NCBI GenBank assembly: GCA_019689775.1
Contig: JADGGV010000181.1
Location: forward strand, 1-7,699
Origin: Gemmatimonadota bacterium
GTDB lineage: Bacteria; Gemmatimonadota; Gemmatimonadetes; Longimicrobiales; RSA9
Direction of reading: 5' to 3'
Length of the DNA stretch: 7,699 nucleotides
Shown: in pieces, positions 1 to 6,757 of the stretch
Layout: the number at the start of each line of letters is the position of its first letter
How positions within the stretch are numbered: the stretch's first letter is position 1
Notes under the pieces: model-generated
What the model was told of the DNA's origin: nothing
The model's database searches: none
What the model saw: only the letters and a program-made list of their open reading frames with translations
Made by a program: the position numbers and the translations under genes

Positions 1-2
1 GG

Positions 3-584
3 CCGGGGCTGGGCGAGGCGTTCCTGACGTGGGACGGGACGGCGTACCGCGCGCACCCGTCGGAGGGCGGGCACGCGGACTTCGCGCCGGCCGACGCGCT
101 CCAGGTCGGACTGCTCGAGCACGTGCGGGCGCGCTACGGCCACGCGAGCATCGAGCGGGTCTGCTCGGGGATCGGGATCCCGAACATCTACGACTACCTG
201 CGCGAGCGCGGCGAGCTGGCGGCGTCGCCGGAGGTGGCGCGGCGCCTGGAGGCGGCGACGGATCGCACGCCGGTGATCGTGGAGGCGGCGCTGGATCCGG
301 CCGCCGCATGCCCGCTGTGCGTCGAGACCGTGCGGACGTTCGTGGCGATCCTGGGCGCGGAGGCCGGGAACCTGGCGCTCAAGACGCTGGCGACGGGGGG
401 TGTGTATCTCGCCGGCGGGATCCCGTGGCACATGCTGCCGGCCCTGCGGGAGGGGCCGTTGCTGGCGGCGTTCCGGTCGAAGGGCCGCCTGACGGAGCTG
501 ATGACGCGGATCCCGGTGCACGTCGTGACGCGACGCGCGGCGCTGCGGGGCGCGGCGGCGTACGGGCTGGCGCGGCTGGCGTGA
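3..584 (+). CDS. glk: Glucokinase, C-terminal part (5' end outside window)
   Basis: This is the last 193 codons of an ATP-dependent glucokinase of the bacterial Glk family (E. coli Glk is about 320 residues), so about 60 % of the protein is visible. The enzyme phosphorylates glucose to glucose-6-phosphate in the cytoplasm. The visible part opens with PGLGEAFL, matching the family's GTGLGVA stretch. It continues with SEGGHADFAP, GHASIERVCSGIGIPNIYDY and a C-terminal NLALKTLATGGVYLAGGIP block, all in the order of E. coli Glk. The glucose-contacting residues known from E. coli (Glu157, His160, Glu187) line up with the Glu codon at 63-65, the His codon at 72-74 and the Glu codon at 153-155. The catalytic Asp lies upstream of the window. 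The stop is TGA at 582-584. The product feeds Zwf encoded downstream. The family call is firm; only the start is unknown. Confidence 0.93.
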   Translation, partial: PGLGEAFLTWDGTAYRAHPSEGGHADFAPADALQVGLLEHVRARYGHASIERVCSGIGIPNIYDYLRERGELAASPEVARRLEAATDRTPVIVEAALDPAAACPLCVETVRTFVAILGAEAGNLALKTLATGGVYLAGGIPWHMLPALREGPLLAAFRSKGRLTELMTRIPVHVVTRRAALRGAAAYGLARLA

Positions 585-591
585 GGCGGGT

Positions 592-607
592 GCGGCCGGG
601 AGGCCGC
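592..607 (+). terminator. Hairpin just after glk, possible terminator
   Basis: A perfect 6-bp stem (GCGGCC / GGCCGC) closes a GGGA loop, 7 bases after the glk stop. No run of T follows, so it is not a canonical intrinsic terminator. It sits directly before a promoter-like sequence at 612-640, which fits a transcript boundary between glk and tkt. Stems of this size are common by chance in DNA this GC-rich, so confidence is low. Confidence 0.25.
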
Positions 608-611
608 GGCC

Positions 612-640
612 TGGACGCCGGCCCCCGGAGCGGCGATACT
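612..640 (+). promoter_or_regulatory. Candidate sigma-70 promoter for the tkt-zwf-pgl unit
   Basis: TGGACG (612-617) matches four of six positions of the -35 consensus. GATACT (635-640) matches four of six of the -10 consensus, and the spacer is 17 bases. The inferred transcription start near 647 would give a leader of about 75 bases before the tkt ATG. It is the most AT-containing hexamer pair in the glk-tkt gap, but each box is only moderate. glk and tkt could instead be cotranscribed across the 138-bp gap. Confidence 0.35.
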
Positions 641-722
641 CCCGCCCGCGCGAGGCGCAGGAACGAGACGCCATCGCCGCCGACGCCGGCGGCCGACACC
701 GAATCGGGAGCAAGGGACGCGC

Positions 723-2801
723 ATGCCTGAGCAGAGCGAGAAGACCCCCGGGATCGTCCAGACGACCATCGACACGATCCGCACGCTGTCCATGGACGCC
801 GTGCAGGCGGCGAACTCCGGGCACCCCGGCGCGCCGATGGCGCTCGCGCCGGTCATGTACACGATCTGGCAGGACTTCCTGCGCTACGACCCGGAGGACC
901 CGCTCTGGCCGAACCGGGACCGGTTCGTCCTGTCGAACGGCCACGCGTCGATGCTGCTGTACTCGATGCTGTTCCTGGCGGGGGTGCGCGCGGTGCGCGA
1001 GCCCGGGGGGAAGGAGCGGCGCGCGGTGACGCTGGAGGAGATCCGGCGCTTCCGGCAGCTCGGCAGCGCGACGCCGGGGCATCCGGAGCACCACCTGACG
1101 AGCGGGGTCGAGACGACGACGGGGCCGCTCGGGCAGGGCGTGGCCACGAGCGTGGGGCTGGCCGCGGCGGCGAAGTGGCTGGGGGCGACGTACAACCGCC
1201 CGGGGTTCCCGCTGTTCGACTACGACGTGTACGTGCTGTGCGGCGACGGCGACCTGATGGAGGGGGTGTGCGGCGAGGCGGCGTCGCTGGCCGGGCACCT
1301 GCGGCTGTCGAACCTCTGCTGGCTCTACGACAACAACCACATCACGATCGAGGGGCCGACGTCGCTGGCGTTCACCGACGACACGGCGCGGCGCTTCGAG
1401 GGCTATGGTTGGCGCGTGCTGCACGTGGCGGACGCGAACGACCTGACGGCGCTGCGGGGCGCGCTGGCGGCGTTCCGCGAGACGACGGACCGGCCGACGC
1501 TGATCATCGTGGACAGCCACATCGGGTACGGCTCGCCGAAGCGGCAGGATACGCGGGAGGCGCACGGCGAGCCGCTGGGCGAGGACCAGGTGCGGGCGGC
1601 GAAGGAGGCGTACGGGTGGGACCCCGACGCGCACTTCCTGGTGCCGGACGGCGTGCGCGAGCACGTGGCGGGGGTGTCGGGGCGGCGCGGCCGCGAGCTG
1701 CGCGAGGCGTGGACGGCGCTCTTCGAGCGCTACGCCGCGGAGCACCCGGAGCAGGCGGAGCAGCTCCGGCTGATGTGGAGGCGGGAGCTGCCGGCGGGGT
1801 GGGACGCGGCGCTGCCGACGTTCCCGGCGGACGCGAAGGGGCTGGCCACGCGCGACGCGTCGGGGAAGGTGTTGAACGCGATCGCGCAGAAGGTGCCGTG
1901 GGTCGTCGGCGGGGCGGCGGACCTGTGGCCGTCGACGAAGACGCTGCTCACGTTCGAGGGCGCCGGCGACTTCGAGGCGGACCACTACGTGGGGCGGAAC
2001 TTCCACTTCGGCGTGCGGGAGCACGCGATGGCCGCGGCGGTCAACGGGCTCGGGCTGTCGGCGCTGCGGGCGTACAGCGGGACGTTCCTGGTCTTCGCGG
2101 ACTACGCGAAGCCGGCGATCCGGCTGTCGGCGCTGATGGAGCTGCCGGTGGTCCACGTGTTCACGCACGACTCGATCGGGCTGGGCGAGGACGGGCCGAC
2201 ACACCAGCCGATCGAGCAGCTCGCGATGCTGCGCGCGATCCCCGGGCTGGCGGTGGTGCGGCCGGCGGATGCCAATGAGGTGGTGGAGGCGTGGAAGGCG
2301 ATCCTGCGCCTGGAGCACGAGCCGGCGGCCCTGGTGCTGACGCGGCAGGCCGTGCCGACGCTGGACCGGTCGCGCTACGCGTCGGCGGCCGGGCTGGCGC
2401 GCGGCGCGTACATCCTCGAGGACGCGCCCGGCGGCGAGCCGGAGGTGATCCTGATCGGGACGGGGAGCGAGGTGGCGCTGTGCGCGGCGGCGCACGAGCG
2501 GTTGCTTGCCGAGGGCGTGCGCTCGCGGCTGGTGAGCATGCCGTGCTGGCAGTTCTTCGAGCGGCAGGACGAGGCGTACCGCGAGAGCGTGCTGCCGCGG
2601 GCGGTGCGGGCGCGGGTCGCCGTGGAGGCGGCGTCGACGTTCGGTTGGGAGCGGTGGGTCGGCCCCGACGGCGCCGTCATCGGGATGACGACGTTCGGGA
2701 CGTCCGCGCCGGCGGCGGCGGTGCAGCGGGCGTTTGGGTTCACGCCCGAGCGCGTGGTGGAGACGGCGAAGAAGGTGATCGAGGGGGTCCGGCGGAGGTA
2801 G
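723..2801 (+). CDS. tkt: Transketolase
   Basis: A full-length thiamine-diphosphate-dependent transketolase of 692 residues, normal for bacteria (about 660-700). It moves two-carbon units between ketose and aldose phosphates in the non-oxidative pentose phosphate pathway. The N-terminal cofactor domain has NSGHPGAPM (31-39, substrate-channel His34), SNGHAS (71-76) and the diphosphate/metal motif GDGDLMEG (174-181) ending in DNN (203-205). The loop HGEPLG (281-286) carries the His that in E. coli reads HGAPLG. The pyrimidine-binding domain has GVREHAM (430-436), where Glu433 corresponds to the Glu that activates the thiazolium ring. It also has the transketolase signature GEDGPTHQP (488-496). 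A C-terminal domain follows from about 555. The ATG is preceded by AAGGGA at 712-717, five bases upstream. zwf begins 30 bases after the stop, suggesting cotranscription. A short extra loop (about residues 92-101, PGGKERR) precedes the family's LEEIRRFRQ helix. Confidence 0.97.
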   Translation: MPEQSEKTPGIVQTTIDTIRTLSMDAVQAANSGHPGAPMALAPVMYTIWQDFLRYDPEDPLWPNRDRFVLSNGHASMLLYSMLFLAGVRAVREPGGKERRAVTLEEIRRFRQLGSATPGHPEHHLTSGVETTTGPLGQGVATSVGLAAAAKWLGATYNRPGFPLFDYDVYVLCGDGDLMEGVCGEAASLAGHLRLSNLCWLYDNNHITIEGPTSLAFTDDTARRFEGYGWRVLHVADANDLTALRGALAAFRETTDRPTLIIVDSHIGYGSPKRQDTREAHGEPLGEDQVRAAKEAYGWDPDAHFLVPDGVREHVAGVSGRRGRELREAWTALFERYAAEHPEQAEQLRLMWRRELPAGWDAALPTFPADAKGLATRDASGKVLNAIAQKVPWVVGGAADLWPSTKTLLTFEGAGDFEADHYVGRNFHFGVREHAMAAAVNGLGLSALRAYSGTFLVFADYAKPAIRLSALMELPVVHVFTHDSIGLGEDGPTHQPIEQLAMLRAIPGLAVVRPADANEVVEAWKAILRLEHEPAALVLTRQAVPTLDRSRYASAAGLARGAYILEDAPGGEPEVILIGTGSEVALCAAAHERLLAEGVRSRLVSMPCWQFFERQDEAYRESVLPRAVRARVAVEAASTFGWERWVGPDGAVIGMTTFGTSAPAAAVQRAFGFTPERVVETAKKVIEGVRRR

Positions 2802-2831
2802 CCGCCCCCGTCGCGAGAGGGGAGTCGGTCC

Positions 2832-4277
2832 ATGCCCGACGCTCATGCCGGCGGCCCGTTGGAGCCGAGCACGTTCGTGGTCTTCGGCGCGACGGGCGAC
2901 CTGTCGCGGCGCAAGCTCTTACCGGCGCTCTACGAGCTGTACCAGGACGGCCGCACGGCGCACGGCTGCGCAATCCTCGGGGTCGCGCGGGACACGCAAC
3001 TGGACGACGTCGCCTTCCGCGACCTGGTGCGCGGCGCTGTTGCCGGGCAGGCGGCGGGCGCGGCCGAGCTGGACGCCTGGCTCGAGCGGTGGGTCTACTA
3101 TCAGGCAGTACCGACGGGGGACGTGGAGGACTTCCAGGCCGTGCGCACGCGCATCGGGGAGGTGGAGGAGCGGCTCGAGCTGCCGCAGAACCGGGTCTTC
3201 TACCTCGCGCTGCCGCCGGCGGCCTTCGCGCCGACGGCGCGGATGCTCGCGAAGGTCGGGCTGAACGAGAGCCCGGGGTGGACGCGGATCGTCATCGAGA
3301 AGCCGTTCGGTCGCGACCTGGAGACGGCGCGGCGGCTGAACGGGATGCTGCACGAGTGCTTCGCCGAGACGCAGATCTACCGCATCGACCACTATCTCGG
3401 GAAGGAGACCGTCCAGAACCTGCTCGTGTTCCGGTTCGCGAACGACATGTTCGAGACGCTCTGGAACCGCGACCACATCGACCACATCAAGATCACGGTG
3501 GCGGAAGAGCTGGGCGTCGAGGGGCGGGCCGGTTACTACGAGCGCGCGGGCGCGCTGCGGGACATGGTGCAGAGCCACCTGACGCAGCTCGTCGCGCTGA
3601 TCGCGATGGACGTGCCGTCGGCGATCCAGGCGGACGCGATCCGCGCCGAGAAGCTGAAGGTGCTGCGGTCGATCAAGCCGATCGGCGCGGACGACCTGGT
3701 GCTCGGGCAGTACACGGCCGGCGTGGTCGACGGCAAGCCCGTGCTGGGGTACCGCGAGGAGCCGGGCGTGGCGCCCGACTCGCGCACGGAGACGTCCGTG
3801 GCGCTCCGGCTGCACGTCGAGAACTGGCGCTGGGCCGGGGTGCCGTTCTTCCTGCGCACCGGGAAGCGGATGCCGAAGCGCCTGACCGAGATCGTCATCA
3901 CGTTCCGCCGGGCGCCGGTCTGGATGTTCCGCATGGTGCAGTCCGAGGAGATCCACCGGAACGCGCTCGTGCTGACGTTGCAGCCGAACGAGGGTTTCTG
4001 CCTCTACTTCGACGTGAAGGCGCCGGGCGAGCCGTTCCGCGTCCGTCAGCTCCCGCTGCACTTCCGCTACGACGAGGCGTTCGAGGCGCTTCCGGAGGCG
4101 TACCACACGCTGCTGATGGACGTGCTGCGGGGCGACCAGACGCTGTTCGTGAGCGCGGACGAGGTCGAGGCGAGCTGGGCCCTGTACACGCCGGTCTTCT
4201 CGATGGACGAGCCGGTCCTTCCCTACCCCGCCGGGACCTGGGGCCCGGAGGACGCGGAGAAGCTGGAGCCGAGGTGA
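2832..4277 (+). CDS. zwf: Glucose-6-phosphate 1-dehydrogenase
   Basis: A 481-residue cytoplasmic enzyme, the usual length for bacterial G6PD. It oxidises glucose-6-phosphate to 6-phospho-D-glucono-1,5-lactone with NADP+ (or NAD+) and is the first step of the oxidative pentose phosphate and Entner-Doudoroff routes. The N-terminal Rossmann fold shows FGATGDLSRRKLLPALY (18-34). EKPFG (156-160) contributes to the substrate site. The active-site signature RIDHYLGKE (184-192) is intact with Asp186, His187 and Lys191. The catalytic His is His249 in MVQSHLTQL. The C-terminal beta domain includes FFLRTGKRMPKR (339-350) and the conserved LQPNEG (383-388). The ATG is backed by a purine-rich AGAGGGGAG about ten bases upstream. 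The stop TGA overlaps the GTG start of pgl, so the two are probably translationally coupled. Leu30 is encoded by TTA (2919-2921), a rare codon in such GC-rich DNA. Confidence 0.97.
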   Translation: MPDAHAGGPLEPSTFVVFGATGDLSRRKLLPALYELYQDGRTAHGCAILGVARDTQLDDVAFRDLVRGAVAGQAAGAAELDAWLERWVYYQAVPTGDVEDFQAVRTRIGEVEERLELPQNRVFYLALPPAAFAPTARMLAKVGLNESPGWTRIVIEKPFGRDLETARRLNGMLHECFAETQIYRIDHYLGKETVQNLLVFRFANDMFETLWNRDHIDHIKITVAEELGVEGRAGYYERAGALRDMVQSHLTQLVALIAMDVPSAIQADAIRAEKLKVLRSIKPIGADDLVLGQYTAGVVDGKPVLGYREEPGVAPDSRTETSVALRLHVENWRWAGVPFFLRTGKRMPKRLTEIVITFRRAPVWMFRMVQSEEIHRNALVLTLQPNEGFCLYFDVKAPGEPFRVRQLPLHFRYDEAFEALPEAYHTLLMDVLRGDQTLFVSADEVEASWALYTPVFSMDEPVLPYPAGTWGPEDAEKLEPR

Positions 4278-5041
4278 GCGCGCCGCCCGACGTCGAGGTC
4301 GTCGTCGGCGAGGATGCGGAAACGGTTGCCCGGGCCGCCGCGGATGCGCTCGCGCGCGCGGCGAACCAGGCGGTGCAGCTCCGCGGCCGCTTCACGGTGG
4401 CGCTGCCCGGCGGGCGCACGCCGCGGCGCCTCTTCCAGCTCCTGGCCACGACGCACCGGGACGCGGTGCCGTGGGCGCTCACCCACGTCTTCTTCGGCGA
4501 CGAGCGCGCCGTCCCGCCGTGGGACGCGGCCAGCAACTACCGGCTCGCGGACGCCGAGCTGCTCACGCGCGTGCCGATCCCCTCCGACCACGTGCAGCGC
4601 ATCCGGGGCGAGCTGGGCGCCGCGGCGGCGGCCGCCCGCTACGACGCCGAGCTGCGCGCCGCCTTCGCGGGCGGGCGGGAGGCGCCGGCCGCCGAGTTCG
4701 ACACGTTCGACCTCGCGGTCCTGGGCGTCGGCGCGGATGGCCACACGGCGTCGCTGTTCCCCGGCTCGCCGGTCCTCGCGGAGCGCGCGCGTTGGGCGGT
4801 GGCCGTGGAGGCGCCCAGCGGCGTCGAGCCGCGCGAGCGGGTGACGGTGACGCTGCCGGTGCTCGACGGCGCGCGCGAGGTGCACGTCCTGGCGACGGGC
4901 GCGGAGAAGTGGGCGGTCGTCTCCGCGATCCTGGGCGCGGGCGCGGCGGCGCGCGCCCTCCCCTACCCCGCCGCCTGGGTGCGCGGCACGGCGCGCACCG
5001 TGTGGTTCGTCGACCGCGCCGCGCGGGGGAGCGAGGCGTAG
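4274..5041 (+). CDS. pgl: 6-Phosphogluconolactonase, GTG start overlapping zwf
   Basis: A cytoplasmic hydrolase of 255 residues that opens the lactone made by Zwf to 6-phosphogluconate. It is of the SugarP-isomerase/DevB type, not the YbhE beta-propeller type. Motifs in order are VALPGGRTPRRLF (42-54, the phosphate-binding SGGSTP-like loop), FFGDERAVPPWDAASNYRLA (73-92) and GVGADGHTASLFPGS (151-165). The C-terminal part (WVRGTARTVWFVDRAA) is also typical. The reading frame stays open far upstream through zwf in another frame. Protein similarity, however, begins only at the GTG at 4274-4276, which shares the sequence GTGA with the zwf stop. TGGAG at 4264-4268 lies five bases before it and supports this start. 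The tight overlap fits a zwf-pgl operon encoding successive steps. Confidence 0.93.
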   Translation: MSAPPDVEVVVGEDAETVARAAADALARAANQAVQLRGRFTVALPGGRTPRRLFQLLATTHRDAVPWALTHVFFGDERAVPPWDAASNYRLADAELLTRVPIPSDHVQRIRGELGAAAAAARYDAELRAAFAGGREAPAAEFDTFDLAVLGVGADGHTASLFPGSPVLAERARWAVAVEAPSGVEPRERVTVTLPVLDGAREVHVLATGAEKWAVVSAILGAGAAARALPYPAAWVRGTARTVWFVDRAARGSEA

Positions 5042-5178
5042 GCGGCTCGCGCGTGCGTACGGCCGCTACGGACGCGGTCGCGAGGCCCGTGCACGCGGGC
5101 GCGGGTGGGGGAGATCGGCGGCGGCAGCCGACGCGCGGGCGTGACGTTGCGGGCGCTGCGCGCGTCCCCGAGCTTGCC

Positions 5179-5198
5179 GCCTCGCGCCGGCGCGAGGC
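5179..5198. repeat. Perfect 20-bp palindrome
   Basis: The half-site GCCTCGCGCC at 5179-5188 is followed immediately by its exact reverse complement at 5189-5198. As RNA it would form a strong hairpin of about eight base pairs with a four-base loop. As DNA it is a symmetric site that a dimeric regulator could bind. It lies 137 bases after pgl and 65 bases before the PIG-L start. Whether it is a terminator, an operator or a chance GC-rich palindrome cannot be settled from this window. Confidence 0.45.
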
Positions 5199-5252
5199 CG
5201 GCCGCGCTCGACGCCGGGCACGCCCGCCCGGCCGGGCCCCACCGCCCTTCCC

Positions 5253-5257
5253 GGAGG
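5253..5257 (+). promoter_or_regulatory. Ribosome binding site that fixes the PIG-L start
   Basis: GGAGG lies six bases before the GTG at 5264. Together with the signal peptide that begins there, it selects this start over the upstream in-frame GTG at 5105. Confidence 0.75.
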
Positions 5258-5263
5258 CTGCCG

Positions 5264-6043
5264 GTGCGGACGCGCACGCTCCCACTCATCCTTGCCCTGG
5301 TCCCGACCCTCGCCACGCACCCCGCGGCCGCCCAGCAGCAGCCGGCGCGGCGCACAATCCTCGCCATCGGCGCGCACGCCGGCGACGCGGAGCTTACCAG
5401 CGGCTTGGTGCTCGTCAAGCAGCACGAGCGGGGCGACCGCATCGTGATCCTCCACATGACGCTGGGCGAGGGCGGCAACCCGGCGCTCTCCCCGGAAGCC
5501 TACGGCGCGCAGAAGCGGCGCGAGGCCGAGGCCGTCGCGGCCGCGCTCGGCGCCGAGGTCATCTTCGGGCCGTTCAAGGACGGCGAGATCCCCAACGACG
5601 CCGCCGCGCGCCGCTACGTCGCCGACGTGATCCGCCAGGTGCAGCCGACCACCGTGATCACGCACTGGAAGCACGGGCTGCACAAGGACCACGCGGCGAC
5701 GAGCGCCATCGTCACCGATGCCGTGCTGCTGGCCTCGCTGGAGGGGGTGCGGACCGGCCATGCGCCCTGGCGCGGCGTCCGCGCGCTCTGGTACGCCGAG
5801 AACTGGGAGGACGCCGACGGCTTCGAGCCGTACGTCTACGTCGACGTGACGGGCGCGCTCGCGCGCTGGCGCGAGGCCGTCTCGAGGTACGCGTTCGTGC
5901 ATGGCGGGACCTCGGGCTTCCGCTACCTCGACTACTACACGGCGCTCGCCACGGTGCGCGGCGCCCTGGCCCACAAGGGCCAGGCGGAGGCGTTCGACAT
6001 CGAGCCGTTCGGCAAGCGGCGCGTCCTCGATGCGGTGCCGTAG
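5264..6043 (+). CDS. Secreted PIG-L/LmbE-family hydrolase with altered HPDDE motif
   Basis: A 259-residue exported protein of the PIG-L deacetylase family (LmbE, MshB, BshB), zinc enzymes that remove acyl groups from N-acetylglucosamine conjugates. The substrate here is unknown. Residues 1-23 form a Sec-type signal peptide: Arg2/Arg4, a hydrophobic core LPLILALVPTLA (6-17) and an AAA cleavage site before QQQ. The first metal motif is GAHAGDAEL (36-44) instead of the usual AHPDDxEL. His38 and Asp41 keep the two metal-ligand positions, but the Asp that acts as general base in MshB is Gly40. The second metal motif is HKDHAAT (140-146) with His143 as the likely third ligand. Other recognisable segments are MTLGEGGNP (65-73) and WYAENWED (176-183). 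GTG start and GGAGG are as listed. It is probably a separate transcript from pgl. The family call is firm; activity and substrate are uncertain. Confidence 0.87.
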   Translation: MRTRTLPLILALVPTLATHPAAAQQQPARRTILAIGAHAGDAELTSGLVLVKQHERGDRIVILHMTLGEGGNPALSPEAYGAQKRREAEAVAAALGAEVIFGPFKDGEIPNDAAARRYVADVIRQVQPTTVITHWKHGLHKDHAATSAIVTDAVLLASLEGVRTGHAPWRGVRALWYAENWEDADGFEPYVYVDVTGALARWREAVSRYAFVHGGTSGFRYLDYYTALATVRGALAHKGQAEAFDIEPFGKRRVLDAVP

Positions 6044-6478
6044 CGCGCCCGTCGCCCGGATGTGACGCCGCCGGCGGGTCCGGCGTCTATGGGGCGCCGG
6101 AGCCCGGGCCGGCCCGCGCGGCCGCCCGCCACCCGACCATCCCGGCCACGCCGCTCGCAACGCCGTCACCGCGGGCCGGGCACACAGCCAGGCATGACAT
6201 TCTCGGTCGCAACGAGGCGCGAGGTCCGTCGGCGCGGCCGCCGGGTGCGCCGCCGGATCCCGTGCGCCCCGCGGGCGCGGCTGCGTCGGGCCGCCGGCGG
6301 ACCCCGGGCAGCACCCGCAACCCAGCCACTTCGCCCTGACGCCGCATGGACCCGGACCTTCCTCGTAGACTGGCCAGCGCGGTGGCGGGGGGCGCCCTCG
6401 CCGGCGTCGCCTGGATCGCGAGCTTGCCGAAGCCGTTCGGCGGGACGGTGCCGTGGGTGGCCGAGCGGCTCTCGCCCC
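6044..6478 (+). other. Gene-poor intergenic stretch after the PIG-L gene
   Basis: No convincing gene is seen on either strand. Open frames exist in all directions, as expected at this G+C, but their translations are Arg/Ala/Pro/Gly-rich without motifs or a supported start. Two hairpins stand out. One, at 6064-6087 with stem GACGCCG / CGGCGTC, starts 20 bases after the PIG-L stop. The other is GCCGAA / TTCGGC around a GCCG loop at 6426-6441, about 38 bases before the mreB promoter candidate. I see no tRNA-like T-loop, repeat array or transposon end here. Confidence 0.5.
6064..6087 (+). terminator. Hairpin after the PIG-L gene, possible terminator
   Basis: A perfect 7-bp stem, GACGCCG (6064-6070) with CGGCGTC (6081-6087), closes a 10-base loop 20 bases after the stop codon. 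The following bases are TATGGGG with no T-run, so termination would be non-canonical or Rho-assisted. The position is right for a transcript end; the evidence is only structural. Confidence 0.35.
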
Positions 6479-6508
6479 TTGGCAAGGCGTGCCGTCGTGG
6501 ATTACACT
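6479..6508 (+). promoter_or_regulatory. Candidate sigma-70 promoter for mreB
   Basis: TTGGCA (6479-6484) matches five of six -35 consensus bases. TACACT (6503-6508) matches four of six -10 bases, with an 18-base spacer. It is the best -35/-10 pair I found in the window and lies in a slightly less GC-rich pocket (GGATTACACTTCATC). Transcription would begin near 6515, leaving an untranslated leader of about 250 bases before mreB. Confidence 0.5.
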
Positions 6509-6596
6509 TCATCTGTTCCCGCATCCGGGTGCCGCCCGGCGCCCGGCGAACTTCCGAGCCTCGAGGATACTCCAACGCCGATGCAGGTTCCGTGGC

Positions 6597-6676
6597 CGCC
6601 AGGGTTGGCCGCGAGCAACCGGCCCGGGTGGCGCCACGTGGGCGCTGGACGGACGGACCGACGGTTGGCCCGTCGG
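6597..6676 (+). promoter_or_regulatory. Potentially structured leader upstream of mreB
   Basis: Several inverted repeats are packed in 80 bases of the presumed mreB leader. GGTTG/CAACC (6603-6607 with 6616-6620) is enclosed by CGCCA/TGGCG (6597-6601 with 6629-6633). GGCGCC/GGCGCT (6630-6635 with 6641-6646) has one G-U pair and competes with the outer stem of the first. CCGACGG/CCGTCGG (6658-6664 with 6670-6676) has a TTGGC loop. The mutually exclusive stems would allow a switch-like arrangement. I do not recognise any known riboswitch class, and the high G+C makes chance stems likely. Confidence 0.25.
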
Positions 6677-6751
6677 AGCCGGCTGGTGGTGGTGTGTCTG
6701 TCGAGGGTTCCGGCGGTCACCCAGCGTGGCCGATCCCCGATGAGCTGGCTC

Positions 6752-6757
6752 AGGAGG
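6752..6757 (+). promoter_or_regulatory. Strong Shine-Dalgarno that fixes the mreB start
   Basis: AGGAGG, fully complementary to the 16S rRNA 3' end, lies five bases before the GTG at 6763. It decides the start over the in-frame open sequence that continues upstream to an ATG at 6346. Confidence 0.8.

Larger units (their letters stand above)
5042..5263 (+). other. Intergenic gap between pgl and the PIG-L gene
   Basis: This 222-bp stretch shows no convincing coding sequence. It contains a hairpin at 5085-5100 (GCCCG / CGGGC, six-base loop), 43 bases after the pgl stop, which could end the pgl transcript, although no T-run follows. It also contains a longer palindrome listed separately. I could not find a believable -35/-10 pair for the downstream gene. 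The PIG-L reading frame extends back to a GTG at 5105, but that part is low-complexity Arg/Ala/Pro-rich translation without recognisable protein character. Confidence 0.5.

Noticed and set aside
676..693. Hairpin GCCGCC / GGCGGC upstream of the tkt ribosome binding site
   Set aside because: The stem is simple GCC-repeat sequence that arises easily by chance here, and it does not cover the ribosome binding site or start codon.
2919..4106. Long minus-strand open frame (395 codons) antisense to zwf
   Set aside because: It is a shadow of zwf: a GC-rich coding strand leaves the opposite frame open, and the translation (rich in Arg, Leu, His, Val, Asp) has no recognisable domain.
5105..5263. Upstream GTG start for the PIG-L protein
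   Set aside because: It would bury the signal peptide 53 residues inside a low-complexity Arg/Pro/Ala stretch. The GTG at 5264 has a good GGAGG and starts exactly at the signal peptide.
4274..6043. A functional link between pgl and the PIG-L gene because they are adjacent
   Set aside because: The lactonase is cytoplasmic and the PIG-L protein carries a signal peptide. The 222-bp gap contains hairpins, and nothing in the sequence connects their substrates.
5169..6429. 11-bp direct repeat CGAGCTTGCCG at 5169-5179 and 6419-6429, in the gaps on either side of the PIG-L gene
   Set aside because: Short exact matches like this are not unlikely between two GC-rich gaps, and there are no further matching flanks, target duplications or transposase genes to suggest a mobile unit.
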